The notes: a model not told the origin generated them from the letters alone. 64,000 bases of DNA from Hormiphora californensis (GCA_020137815.1 CM035358.1:8048350-8112349); one strand, 5' to 3'; positions 37,767 through 48,639 are shown, counted from the stretch's first letter. Translations and numbers: made by a program.

Positions 37767-38366
37767 ACCAATCATAACTCGTTATTTAGGTCACGTGACT
37801 GGTTATCAGCCAATCAGGGACCAGTATTTCCTGATTCGGTCGGTTCCTGTTCAATACCTAGCACCATTATGCTATCTATTACCCTACTATTGCTGCTTCT
37901 CCAGCCCCCCTGCACGTGTTCCGATCCCACATGGTGCGTGAAGGGTACCGGAGGGAACTATCGGGGAACTTCCAACACCACAAGAACTGGGAGAACCTGC
38001 CAGGCATGGGCAGCAGATTCGCCCCACATCACCTATCCCTCTTACGATAAGTGAGTAAACACTTATTTTTATCTATAGGGTATCTACACGTATCATTTAT
38101 ATTTTGCAGAAATTCAAAATCTCATTCCTTTTTATCAGGTATCAAAATGACAGTTTGATTGAGAATTACTGCCGTAACCCGGATATGGATAGAGACACAC
38201 ATGTATGGTGCTATACTATGGACAGTGATACGCGATGGGAATACTGTTCAGTTACCAAGTGTCCTGGTAAGCTTGATTATTTGCAGGAACCGACCGAATC
38301 AGGAAATACTGTTCCCTGATTGGCTGATAACCAGTCACGTGACCTAAATAACGAGTTCTGATTGGT
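37767..38366. repeat. Inverted repeat (about 82-bp arms) enclosing the kringle gene
   Basis: Left arm 37767-37849 contains CGTTATTTAGGTCACGTGAC and GGTTATCAGCCAATCAGGGA and ends CTGATTCGGTCGGTTCCTG. Right arm 38284-38366 is its inverse beginning CAGGAACCGACCGAATCAG, with only about three mismatches. The 434 bp between hold both kringle exons. No obvious target duplication. Confidence 0.85.
37869..38319 (+). CDS. Secreted single-kringle-domain protein, two exons
   Basis: Exon 37869-38050 and exon 38139-38319 join in phase (AA + G TAT) to give about 120 residues. The first 18 residues (MLSITLLLLLLQPPCTCS) are a signal peptide, so the product is probably secreted. One kringle follows: CVKGTGGNYRG, TRTGRTCQAWAADSPH, then NYCRNPDMDRDTHVWCYTMD and RWEYCSVTKC, with all six cysteines in kringle order. 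If not spliced again the protein ends 18 residues later (LQEPTESGNTVP), a tail encoded by the right arm of the surrounding inverted repeat. A GT donor (GGTAAG) at 38267 could instead lead to further exons that I did not find. Kringles bind proteins or lysine residues; the partner here is unknown. Confidence 0.8.
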
Positions 38367-38786
38367 CCTGACAACATTTCACCACCACATCCACCATTAC
38401 CACTAACTCAGATATAACTCAGATATAATTTGGCAAATCGCATCCCTCTGTATCTGCCTCTCTCTTTCTCATTCTGGGGCCATTACTGCCATTTGTTCTA
38501 GTTAGTACAAGCGACCAAGCAAATAATCAAGCGGCGGAGGGGTCGTCACCTTTTATTTTGTCTACTTATATCTACTGCACTGCTAAGTAGACAAATACTT
38601 ACAGACTTAGCACTTTCAAATTTTCAGCGCTAAATTGAAATCTTGTTTTTGTCCTACTTGTGCAGTTTCAGATATCAAATAAGTCAACAAAACCATGATA
38701 TATTTGAGATTTCTATCGTTATATAATATTAGAAATTCATTACATACTTCACTTCAGGTTTTGTCTACTTTTGGTCAAATAAAGTT
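38367..38786. other. Non-coding region after the kringle gene
   Basis: No exon recognised. A downstream kringle exon here cannot be excluded. Confidence 0.35.
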
Positions 38787-38789
38787 GAC

Positions 38790-38956
38790 GCCCCCCCCCC
38801 CCCCCCCAAACAAACAAACAAACAAACAAACAAACAAACAAACAAACAAACAAACAAACAAACAAACAAACAAACAAACAAACAAACAAACAAACAAACA
38901 AACAAACAAACAAACAAACAAACAAACAAACAAACAAACAAACAAACAAACAAACA
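38790..38956. repeat. Poly-C followed by (CAAA)n microsatellite, about 37 units
   Basis: A 17-base C run then uninterrupted ACAA tetranucleotides to 38956. Long frames of Thr-Asn-Lys-Gln or Cys-Leu-Phe-Val on either strand are artefacts. Confidence 0.97.
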
Positions 38957-39570
38957 ATCCCCTACCTTCAGTACAATCTTCTTCATCTCCTCATCAGGAG
39001 ACTGGAACTCTCGTATCAAGATCAACATTTTATCACTCAACAGTTTTTGAATTTTTGCTTTATATACCAGGGTAGGGGGACAATGCTTGGTAATGGCACA
39101 TCAGAAAAAAACATAAATATACCTAAATTATAATGCTAAAGATAACAGAAATTAGTTGGCTAAAAAGGTAAAACGCCCCCCCCCCCCTGGTGAACCATTT
39201 TGTTTTGAAACTGACATCTTTGCCCCGCCTTGTTCGACCCTCTCTCCACATACCCAAATAAAATGGGTTTGAACAAGAATAAGCTCCGCCAGGGGCATCA
39301 GCGATGAGATAAATAAAGGAGAGAGATAGAATGACGCATTTTTACAGATCCGTGTTAAAATTGTATACAGTCGGACCCCAACTTGTGTCACATATCTATA
39401 AAACACTGGACCTTTATACCTTTATAAATCTTCATAATATTTTATAATACATTTTCAATTTGGTGTTCTACTGTTCTTTGATGGACAGATCGAGACTACA
39501 GAGACTACGGCAAAGTTAAATTAATTTCGTCCCGTGCTCCAAAGTCAACTAGGTATATCCTTGGTATATC
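38957..39570. other. Non-coding region
   Basis: Contains a poly-C run at 39175-39187 and CTTGTTCGACCCTCTCTCC, which recurs at 40298 before the GPCR. No gene seen. Confidence 0.4.
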
Positions 39571-39636
39571 CTTGGTAATGAAATTACCCCTCCGCTATAT
39601 ATACAATATAATAACAGGGGTGACTTCGTAACCAAG
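39571..39636. mobile_element. Short hairpin MITE, CTTGGTAATGAAATTACCCC ends
   Basis: CTTGGTAATGAAATTACCCC pairs with GGGGTGACTTCGTAACCAAG around an AT-rich loop. Same family as 37551-37644. Confidence 0.65.
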
Positions 39637-39742
39637 TAATATCCTATTACGGTCCGGTTATAGTTTGGATCCTGACACCAGGTTCCCCGTTCCAAATGGG
39701 AGAGTCCTGATGAACCACGCTGCGCTTTATATGTTTATCTCT

Positions 39743-39967
39743 CAGTGGTCATCCGACATAATTGCCACATCTCGACGTGAACTTCGACGTGGAATTCGAC
39801 GAGAAATAGCAGGTGTTTGTAGTTATGAACGCCTGCTGTGCGCGGCACATTGGTACGTGCGGCATGGGCAGCAGGCGTTCATAACTACAAACGCCTGCTA
39901 TTCCTCGTCGAATTCCACGTCGAAGTTCACGTCGAGATGTGGCAATTTAAATGTCGGATGACCACTG
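39743..39967. mobile_element. 225-bp foldback, about 95-bp arms
   Basis: CAGTGGTCATCCGACATAAT ... GTTTGTAGTTATGAACGCCT pairs almost perfectly with AGGCGTTCATAACTACAAAC ... ATGTCGGATGACCACTG. The loop is about 35 bases of GC-rich sequence. No coding role. Confidence 0.9.
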
Positions 39968-40375
39968 TCTGTGATTATTATTTAAATTATTAAAATTCTA
40001 CTCTCATTTTTTTACGCTACTCCTATTTTAAGGGTTCTTATGGCTTCAGGCTGAAATCACCCTGTAACCAATTAGGCCCAATTAAGTCAAGTTCTCCATC
40101 GCCGATTTTGCAACAAACTCAGGGGGTGTTTCTAGGGACCCTATACAGTACCCTAGAACCGGGGGCACGCATTTATTTAGAAGAGAGGGTCAAACAATTT
40201 ATGCAAATGGACAATTCTGTAGATATAGAATCGTTCATTTGCATTTGTTAAGTTAAGAGAAAGACACCTCTCAGTCCGTTTCAGCTGCCAAGATTTGCCT
40301 TGTTCGACCCTCCCTGTCCATGCTCCTTGTATCAATTTGCTACATAATTTTAATAACAGTGTACTATGTAGGAAA
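39968..40375. other. Region upstream of the GPCR gene
   Basis: Presumed promoter and 5' untranslated region of the GPCR. No TATA box picked out. Confidence 0.4.
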
Positions 40376-43300
40376 ATGTCTCCTATCATAATTGGACTCG
40401 TGCTCTTTTCAACAGTCACCCAGAGTCGCCCTGAATCGGTGAATCTTACCACCACAGCTGTTGGATCCCTCCGGTTTCAGGGGACCGAGAATCCCATCAC
40501 TCCAGTTATTGACAGTTTAGTACGCACCTCGGTGAGCTCTTTGCAAAGAGAACGTACTACCCGAGATGCTGATGATGAAGACGGAGAACTTTGTCCCATC
40601 ATTGATGATAATGGGTTCCTAGCCCGCATTTGTAAGAAGGGGCGAAATTGGGACGACGGTGTCTTTCAATGTATCACCTCACCCGATGTGACCTATACAA
40701 AATGGACTGAATATGTCGGTAGAACACGTACGTATACAATCAATTTTTCTACACGCTGCCCAAATGATACCGCTATGTATCAAGCGTGCGGGAAGTTGAC
40801 TGTAACACATTTTCTTGGCGTGGGTTTTGTCAAAATGTTTGATCAGCCGCCCGCTTGTGGGTTTGTCTGTCGAGATGGCTTTAAAAGTTCCTTTGTTCGT
40901 GAGGATAAACACGCGTGTAGCGATGAAAAGTTGGGCACAATGCTACATCCGCTCACTCTACAAAATGGAAGTGTCGTTAAAGTCACCTTAAAATCTGGAG
41001 GCGTTTGTGATGGGATATGTGATGATATCTGGATAGGCAGTAAACTCACACCGATGCCCAAATTGGCGTGCGTCGAAGAGAGGGATTGCGGCGGCGGAAT
41101 CGTCTACGGATCCATTTCTAACGATCTGGTCTTCATGCCCTTCCAAGGGATGCCAGAAGAAGAAACCCCTCCTCCTTGGAACCCAGATGCACCACTTTGC
41201 CGAGCAACATCGTTTAGTTTTTCGTATGGTGGCGCTAGCAACAACTTCCCCTTGTATAACGGTTCAAGGTGCTTCATAACGATTAAAGGTCGAAATGACG
41301 ATGCCTTCTCTGTTCGGAGATCGGCCTACTGTTTGAATGTGGGAATGGACCAAACTAACTGCACCGATCCAGCCAAGGTTGGGGGTAGCTGTCTGGTGAG
41401 CGGTTATCCCAGCACAATTTCCATCTATGTGATCTGTAGTGACAATACGTCTCCACAGTTGTGTGATGATGGGATAGAGTTGAAGTGTGTCTGGATTGGT
41501 CGACACTGTTACATTCACAAGCATAGGCTTTGTGATGGCACAGAGGATTGTGCAGGTGGTATGGATGAGGCTAAGATATGGTGTGGACCTGGAAAACTCA
41601 CAAGCCACACTTGTCAGAGACGGTTTGGGAAGTTTTCTCAAGTTCCGGTGGATTGGATCCAAGATGGAGTTATTGATTGTGAGAGCGGCGTCGATGAGAA
41701 AAGTGATTGGGAAAAGTGCGGCAATGGCACCACTCTGAGGATAAAAGTGGATACGGCACCATGCTCTAATGTGTTTTTGTGTCATGGCAAAAACTTAGAG
41801 TTCCTAGAAACTTCCACCATGTGTTCTTCGATCCAGACGTGCGACGAAGGGGCCTGTCAGAGCGCAAGACGAACGGTCAATGTGCGGAAAGCCCTTTTCC
41901 GATCTTCAACCGCTAAATCATTTGGAAATGAGTTTCTGGTTGTAAATGTATGCAACAAAGGTCTTTCGTCGGTGCTTTTCCATATGAAGGAGAATTGTTC
42001 ACTCCGAAAATTTAACAACTCATTTCATGACTTTTTCGGTAAAAACCTCACGACCGCCCTTGTGACAACCCATCGGAAGCATGACTGTAGATTCCTCTAT
42101 GGTGAGGCATATGTCTTTCACAGTTGTACTGGACAGTGTACAAATGCCGCATGCCCTTTGACCAGACCGGTACTACATAATTCCTGTCACAATCTCCGCA
42201 TTGGGGCTTACTCACTTAACACGAGGTTGAGTGTTGTGACATCAGTTTTCCGACAAAAAACAGCATTTCATAACAACGTGTTCGTGTGCAAAAACAGGAA
42301 ATGCATTCTCTTTGAGAGGGTGTGTGATCTGGTCGATGACTGCGGGGATAGGTCAGATGAGGATGCCGGGTGTGCCAACAACTTCCAATGCACTGATAAT
42401 TCCTCGTTTTTACCTCTGAGCCAGAAATGCGATGGGAAAACTGATTGTAAGGACTTTTCTGATGAGTGCAATAGTAGCTGCAGCAGAAAGGCAGTTGAGA
42501 ATCGTGTTACGGTAGTAATAGCATCAGTCATGGGAGTCTTGGGACTTTTGATAGGACTTACAGCATTCCTGAGGACATCTCTCCAAAAACTCCCGGACAA
42601 AAGTGGAGCCTTTGTGAACCACATTTTTGTGCTTACAATCTCCTTCGGAGATCTTTTCACGCCCTGCTATCTTCTCGCCTTAACAACCATGCATTTCGTG
42701 AAGGATTCTGATTTTTGTGTTCGGCGATTGGAGTGGATTAGTGGGAGGTCTTGCAACTTCATTGGTGTACTCAGCACCATCGGCGCAACAGTTTCCTCCT
42801 TAGCCATGGCGTGTATAAGTGTGTACCGGCTTTATGGAACAAGAAGAGCTCTCCATTACAGACGGTCGGGCGAAGTATCGAAGAATCTCCGACTCAAAGT
42901 CACTCTATGCCTAGTTTTCATTATGGTTATTGCTCTCGCATTTGCACTAGTGCCTCTATCGGAGGCTTTGGAAGATTGGTTTGTCAATGGACTTGTATTT
43001 CCTAAGAATATAGCGCTTTTCCTTGGCACGGTGGATAAGTCTCGGTTTTTGCAGATTTTCTATGGCTACTACGGGGTAAGGTACTCTGAACGTTCCCGAC
43101 GGAAGACCGACATTTCTTGGGCAACAATTCAGGGAATGGTTGCGGAAATGTTCTCCGCGGACTATGGGACTGTTTCTGGTAAAAAGGTCTCATTCTACGG
43201 TAACGATCCAGTTTGTATGTTCAAGTTTTTTGTCCTCTCCGATGATCCCCAAGTTATCTTTGTTTGGTTCTACATCAGCCTTCACTTTCTCTGCTTTGTG

Positions 43301-43858
43301 GCGGTAGCGGTGTGTCATATCCTAATTGTGGTACTGTCAAACAGGAGCAGAGTCCCTGGGCAGCACCGGGCCAAAAGTAGCAAACTCGGCCGCAAAGTTA
43401 CTTTGGTGTGTGTAACAGACTTTTGTTGCTGGCTGCCCTTTCTGACTTGTTGCGCCCTCCACACGGCTGAGGTTGTCGATATGTCACCTTGGTACCAGAT
43501 ATTCTCCCTCAACATCCTTCCCATCAACTCTGTACTAAATCCACTTTTGTACAGTGATATACTAAATAAAGTGTTTGATGTACTGAGACCTGCCACGGAA
43601 AGAATGGTACAATTTGTCACATCGACCTTGTTTCCTGACAAACCAGCCGAGCCAACTGATGAAACCATGCCAGCGAAAAAGACAAAAGGGCAATGTAAAG
43701 CCACCAATAACACATTGAATCGTATTGAGATGAAATTCCATAGCTGTAGTGCCATCATACCAGCTAGAGATAACATCCAAGAAACTGCCTTTAATTCAGA
43801 TATCACGACTACTGCACGGTATGATCAGATTTCACGGAGAAGGAATTCAATTTACTAA
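40376..43858 (+). CDS. Intronless GPCR with LDL-receptor class A modules and a large cysteine-rich ectodomain
   Basis: 1160 residues from the ATG at 40376, chosen because a signal peptide (MSPIIIGLVLFSTVTQS) follows; an in-frame ATG 27 codons upstream lacks one. A cysteine-rich region with no domain I recognise (residues about 30-350) precedes LDL-A-like modules at about 361-402 (LCDGTEDCAGGMDE), 412-450 (degenerate), 632-665 (VCDLVDDCGDRSDEDAGC) and 667-698 (KCDGKTDCKDFSDEC). Seven transmembrane segments run from about 709 to 1060. TM7 has NPLLY (NPxxY type). The TM3 end reads SVYRLYG instead of D/E-R-Y. Extracellular loop 2 is unusually long (about 90 residues). The plan resembles the LDL-A/GRL101 and relaxin-receptor-like rhodopsin family, but no leucine-rich repeats are visible. 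Ligand unknown. A single exon in an intron-rich neighbourhood suggests retroposition or an intronless family. Confidence 0.9.
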   Translation: MSPIIIGLVLFSTVTQSRPESVNLTTTAVGSLRFQGTENPITPVIDSLVRTSVSSLQRERTTRDADDEDGELCPIIDDNGFLARICKKGRNWDDGVFQCITSPDVTYTKWTEYVGRTRTYTINFSTRCPNDTAMYQACGKLTVTHFLGVGFVKMFDQPPACGFVCRDGFKSSFVREDKHACSDEKLGTMLHPLTLQNGSVVKVTLKSGGVCDGICDDIWIGSKLTPMPKLACVEERDCGGGIVYGSISNDLVFMPFQGMPEEETPPPWNPDAPLCRATSFSFSYGGASNNFPLYNGSRCFITIKGRNDDAFSVRRSAYCLNVGMDQTNCTDPAKVGGSCLVSGYPSTISIYVICSDNTSPQLCDDGIELKCVWIGRHCYIHKHRLCDGTEDCAGGMDEAKIWCGPGKLTSHTCQRRFGKFSQVPVDWIQDGVIDCESGVDEKSDWEKCGNGTTLRIKVDTAPCSNVFLCHGKNLEFLETSTMCSSIQTCDEGACQSARRTVNVRKALFRSSTAKSFGNEFLVVNVCNKGLSSVLFHMKENCSLRKFNNSFHDFFGKNLTTALVTTHRKHDCRFLYGEAYVFHSCTGQCTNAACPLTRPVLHNSCHNLRIGAYSLNTRLSVVTSVFRQKTAFHNNVFVCKNRKCILFERVCDLVDDCGDRSDEDAGCANNFQCTDNSSFLPLSQKCDGKTDCKDFSDECNSSCSRKAVENRVTVVIASVMGVLGLLIGLTAFLRTSLQKLPDKSGAFVNHIFVLTISFGDLFTPCYLLALTTMHFVKDSDFCVRRLEWISGRSCNFIGVLSTIGATVSSLAMACISVYRLYGTRRALHYRRSGEVSKNLRLKVTLCLVFIMVIALAFALVPLSEALEDWFVNGLVFPKNIALFLGTVDKSRFLQIFYGYYGVRYSERSRRKTDISWATIQGMVAEMFSADYGTVSGKKVSFYGNDPVCMFKFFVLSDDPQVIFVWFYISLHFLCFVAVAVCHILIVVLSNRSRVPGQHRAKSSKLGRKVTLVCVTDFCCWLPFLTCCALHTAEVVDMSPWYQIFSLNILPINSVLNPLLYSDILNKVFDVLRPATERMVQFVTSTLFPDKPAEPTDETMPAKKTKGQCKATNNTLNRIEMKFHSCSAIIPARDNIQETAFNSDITTTARYDQISRRRNSIY

Positions 43859-43980
43859 AATTATTCTTAATCTGAGGAAGTATTTGAGAGCTTGTTTTTG
43901 ATCTTTAATTTCGATTTGGAATGATCGGAATCATCATGTGGGCGAAACATTTAGCTTTTTGTCTAAAATAATAATTTTCA

Positions 43981-46155
43981 ATTAATATGTCGTGATTACT
44001 GTTTAATAGCCCAAACTGGTCATTCCGAAAAATCAGATACAAACACATTAATGTGCTGCACTGTATATGAGTTACTCCAACCCTCCAGTTTCAATGCTTG
44101 TTTAACGAAGGAAGTAACCAAGCGATCCACTGGATTCGATATATCTAGGCGCATATCATATTGCCACAGTACTGATGTATTAGCACTATCTTTATATCGG
44201 ATATCTCGAACAGCAACAATCCTTGTATTTAAACAGGGTTCTTGCTTTCTAACCAGTTAGGCGTATTAAACAGGGCACATGTTATCTGCAGCGCTCACAT
44301 ATCATGATAATGAACTACATTAGCCGTAGTATTATGCACTATGCTGCAGGGACATCACACACACACACATCACCCACACACATGATATTGATCAAGCCTG
44401 AACAACAGGTTATTGAATCAATCGACCGTTCAACGGTACGAGGTGCCATCACTGATTTCGTGCAGTTGATCCGAGGATCACGAATTCAATTAATATGTCG
44501 TGATTACTGTTTAATAGCCCAAACTGGTCATTCCGAAAAATCAGATACAAACACATTAATGTGCTGCACTGTATATGAGTTACTCCAACCCTCCAGTTTC
44601 AATGCTTGTTTAACGAAGGAAGTAACCAAGCGATCCACTGGATTCGATATATCTAGGCGCATATCATATTGCCACAGTACTGATGTATTAGCACTATCTT
44701 TATATCGGATATCTCGAACAGCAACAATCCTTGTATTTAAACAGGGTTCTTGCTTTCTAACCAGTTAGGCGTATTAAACAGGGCACATGTTATCTGCAGC
44801 GCTCACATATCATGATAATGAACTACATTAGCCGTAGTATTATGCACTATGCTGCAGGGACATCACACACACACATCACCCACACACATGATATTGATCA
44901 AGCCTGAACAACAGGTTATTGAATCAATCGACCGTTCAACGGTACGAGGTGCCATCACTGATTTCGTGCAGTTGATCCGAGGATCACGAATTCAATTAAT
45001 ATGTCGTGATTACTGTTTAATAGCCCAAACTGGTCATTCCGAAAAATCAGATACAAACACATTAATGTGCTGCACTGTATATGAGTTACTCCAACCCTCC
45101 AGTTTCAATGCTTGTTTAACGAAGGAAGTAACCAAGCGATCCACTGGATTCGATATATCTAGGCGCATATCATATTGCCACAGTACTGATGTATTAGCAC
45201 TATCTTTATATCGGATATCTCGAACAGCAACAATCCTTGTATTTAAACAGGGTTCTTGCTTTTTTGTTTAAATACAAGGATTGTTGCTGTTCGAGATATC
45301 CGATATAAAGATAGTGCTAATACATCAGTACTGTGGCAATATGATATGCGCCTAGATATATCGAAACTGGAGGGTTGGAGTAACTCATATACAGTGCAGC
45401 ACATTAATGTGTTTGTATCTGATTTTTCGGAATGACCAGTTTGGGCTATTAAACAGTAATCACGACATATTAATTGAATTCGTGATCCTCGGATCAACTG
45501 CACGAAATCAGTGATGGCACCTCGTACCGTTGAACGGTCGATTGATTCAATAACCTGTTGTTCAGGCTTGATCAATATCATGTGTGTGGGTGATGTGTGT
45601 GTGTGATGTCCCTGCAGCATAGTGCATAATACTACGGCTAATGTAGTTCATTATCATGATATGTGAGCGCTGCAGATAACATGTGCCCTGTTTAATACGC
45701 CTAACTGGTTAGAAAGCAAGAACCCTGTTTAAATACAAGGATTGTTGCTGTCGAGATATCCGATATAAAGATAGTGCTAATACATCAGTACTGTGGCAAT
45801 ATGATATGCGCCTAGATATATCGAATCCAGTGGATCGCTTGGTTACTTCCTTCGTTAAACAAGCATTGAAACTGGAGGGTTGGAGTAAACTCATATACAG
45901 TGCAGCACATTAATGTGTTTGTATCTGATTTTTCGGAATGACCAGTTTGGGCTATTAAACAGTAATCACGACATATTAATTGAATTCGTGATCCTCGGAT
46001 CAACTGCACGAAATCAGTGATGGCACCTCGTACCGTTGAACGGTCGATTGATTCAATAACCTGTTGTTCAGGCTTGATCAATATCATGTGTGTGGGTGAT
46101 GTGTGTGTGTGATGTCCCTGCAGCATAGTGCATAATACTACGGCTAATGTAGTTC
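43981..46155. repeat. About 507-bp satellite array: head-to-tail copies, then inverted copies
   Basis: Copies begin ATTAATATGTCGTGATTACT at 43981, 44489 and 44995 (plus orientation). The array turns at about 45260, where CCTTGTATTTAAACAGGGTT meets TTTGTTTAAATACAAGG, and continues as inverse copies to 46155. The copies are nearly identical; differences include CA-repeat length, a 44-bp deletion in the first inverted copy (after CGCCTAGATATATCGAAAC), and single-base indels. A 125-150 codon frame (VIESIDRSTVRGAITDF, QLIRGSRIQLICRDYCL) stays open in four copies but matches no protein I know. ATAATAATTTTCA flanks the array on both sides. Confidence 0.92.
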
Positions 46156-47146
46156 ATTATCATAATAATTTTCATCTAGCATCTGTTTATTTTAAAGAGT
46201 TCATCAAATGTAAAGCTGTAATTATGTTAGCGCTTTCTTTCCCAAATTACATGGTGTTTTTATAGTTTTTAACAATTGGTGGCCCATAGATTAATCGCCG
46301 TACCTCCAATAAATGAGCCGTACCTCCAATAAATTCCCAACCCTCCTACCTCATAGAACCAAAGAAATACAATCACTCATGATGTACCTGATCACTATCA
46401 CTCACAACTAGCGGTGCTGGTATCACTAAGTGCGTAGGGTCCCCTACTACAACTTGGCAATCATTTGTAACATACACACACAACAGACACAACAAGCTTT
46501 GAATCACAGTGTGATAGAGATCGGTATTTTGCTGTGTACATACTTTGCTCTCAATTCTCTCATCATTTCCTCTTTAGTTTGTGCTTTCGTGCTGTTAGTG
46601 TATCCCTGTCTGTTTCTCTCTCTCTCTCTCTCGCATCTCTCCAGCTCTCGCTCTGCAGCTCTGCCTCTCTCTCTCTCTCTCTCTCTCTCGTCGCTCGCTC
46701 TCCTCTCTCTCTCTCTCTCTCTCTCGTCTCTACTGCTCTCTCTCTCTCTCCCCCCTCTATCTCACTCTCTCTTGCCTGTTGACTTTGCGTTTACAAATTA
46801 GAGGTTTGAAACTTGTAGCGCTAACAGTATCTGTACAACAAGTATATCAATAACCACATAACATAAAGTCACTTGTTACTTGACTTGTTCAGGCAGTCTC
46901 TCGGAGAGACATCGTTCTAAGACCACACGATGGTATGGCTTAGAACAATGTAGTACAATGTAATGAGTTGCATATATAATGAGTTGTATAGTCGCAGTCT
47001 CCACTTTCCGACGAATCGCAAGTCACCTTTTAGTGTGATGTTTGTGTAATAACTGTTGCCTTACTGCCCCTTAATGTACCATAACAAAATTAATGTATTA
47101 CACAACTGTAGGACGTGGAATGTGAAGGATAAAACCCCTGAAAACC
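46156..47146. other. Non-coding region with CT microsatellite
   Basis: An interrupted (CT)n tract lies at 46611-46770 and makes serine/leucine-rich false frames. GCCGTACCTCCAATAAAT is tandemly repeated near 46300-46335. The promoter of the gene at 47147 may be at the right end. Confidence 0.6.
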
Positions 47147-47667
47147 ATGGACCCAGTGAACCAAGCAATGGACGTAGGATCTGGTCCGAGCAGCGAACAC
47201 CCAAACTGTGAAGATTACATTGGAACAGCAGCTGATGAGTCTTCAGGGTACCAGGAAAGCGATCCAGGGTTTCAGAAAGTAAATGAAGCATTGGAGCTTG
47301 CTGATAAGATCGAGAAGAGTTTTGATAAGTTGGCGGATATTTTGGAGGGAGTAGTTGAGTTGGATTATACGGTTAAAAGCAAGCAACTTGACAGCCCACA
47401 ATTCAAGTAAATCAAAGGAGGGGGGTTGGGGGGGGTGGGCTAGTGGGAGGGAGTAAGGGGTAGTGGGAGGGGGCTGAGGGGTTAGTGGGAGGGAGGTGCT
47501 GGGGTGAACCCAATTATAAACAGAACCATCTGGCCATGAACACATGGTTTTATTCAGAACTCTGAATCTCAAAAAATATTCCTCTTTTCTCTCTGTAGGA
47601 GGGTGGATGAGCAACTGACTCAGTACATGCTAGAACTGGATACTGTTGAATCACATGGTGTAGATAA
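47147..47667 (+). CDS. Possible BAG-domain protein, first two exons
   Basis: Exon 47147-47406 starts at ATG (MDPVNQAMDVGSGPSSEHPN) and exon 47599-47667 follows; they join in phase (AA + G AGG), and the second ends in phase 2 at a GTGAGG donor. The sequence VNEALELADKIEKSFDKLADILEGVVEL, then KRVDEQLTQYMLELDTVES, has the helix pattern of a BAG domain (Hsp70 nucleotide-exchange cofactor), ending before the conserved third helix. Candidate later exons exist at 48271 and 48498 (and in a duplicate at 50381 and 50583; RSILAQEADWDRELADNETV, YMKKVVKQDG), but their frames do not join cleanly. Family assignment is tentative. Confidence 0.45.
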
Positions 47668-47749
47668 GTGAGGCAATACCGCAAAGACATCGTGTTAAAG
47701 TATACGATAATATTGTAGAACGCCTATACTGCAATCCGCGATTAATGTA

Positions 47750-48600
47750 GTCTTTCAAACACTGCTAATTTAATTTTAGTTTAGAGATAATATCACGCGC
47801 CCCGGCATAATTGTTAGGCACATAGGTGTATGTACTGTATTGGGATCTATGCTACAGATCCGAGACAACGGGTATCCCCCACTCCAGCCTTACACGCCCC
47901 AACCAGACAAACCACTATCCAGACGATAATGGGAGGAATCAAGGACATTATATTGAGCGGGACCCTTTTTAGATATGTTTTCTGTATCAAAATCCCTTTG
48001 AATTGATAATTTATGTTTTTATCCAGAATATTACTTTTTCTGTTGTAAATGTAATTTCTAATACAGACGCGAGTTTTTAATAGCGTATAGTATGCTTACA
48101 AGGATCCTTCAGGATACATAAGAGTAGTCAACCAGACTGCATTTCAAGATAACAAGGCTATAATTTCATAGTTGAACTGATACATAACTGTTTCCCTGCT
48201 CGAAGTCGACCCTGTTTCAGAAAATAACAATAACATTATCTATAATTGATGGTGAACTGTCTCGTTTCAGGAAGATGAGTCACTCGGTTTCACAAGGTAC
48301 ATGAAGAAGTTTGATAAGGAAAAGAACCACATGCCGCGTCTTCGGAGACGAGGTACATCATGCGTCACCTTGTTTATTAGTATACTCTTAGTCTTTTTAT
48401 ACTCTTTCCTCTTTCCCTTTTTTGAATTCAAACGACCACAATGGACGGTAATAATCTGTGAAGGTGGATATAGAATAGACGTCAGTCCATGTTTTCCAGA
48501 GGTCAATATTGGCCCAGGAGGCTGACTGGGACCGAGAGTTAGCTGATAATGAAACAGTTGGCTACAGAAATTATATGAAGAAAGTGGTGAAACAAGACGG
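47750..48600 (+). repeat. Segmental duplication, copy A (copy B at 49840-50700)
   Basis: Shared blocks in the same order: ATATCACGC, ACGGGTATCCCC, CTATCCAGACGAT, ATGGGAGGAATCA, ATTGAGCGGG, CCCTTTGAATTGATAATTTA, GATAACAAGGCTATAATTTC, GTTTGATAAGGAAAAGAACC, AATATTGGCCCAGGAGGC and the YMKKVVKQDG coding block. Differences are mostly single-base indels. The unit may carry two exons of the BAG-like gene. Confidence 0.8.
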
Positions 48601-48639
48601 ATAGATACAGAAAGGGTCACCACGTTCGGGCAGCCAAGT

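Noticed and set aside
38695-39075. Thr-Asn-Lys-Gln and Cys-Leu-Phe-Val repeat proteins
   Set aside because: Translation of the CAAA microsatellite on either strand.
44304-46126. Family of 104-154 residue proteins in the repeat array as real genes
   Set aside because: The same frame is carried by every unit of a near-identical repeat, with no recognisable domain and with disrupting indels in two copies. Kept only as a repeat property.
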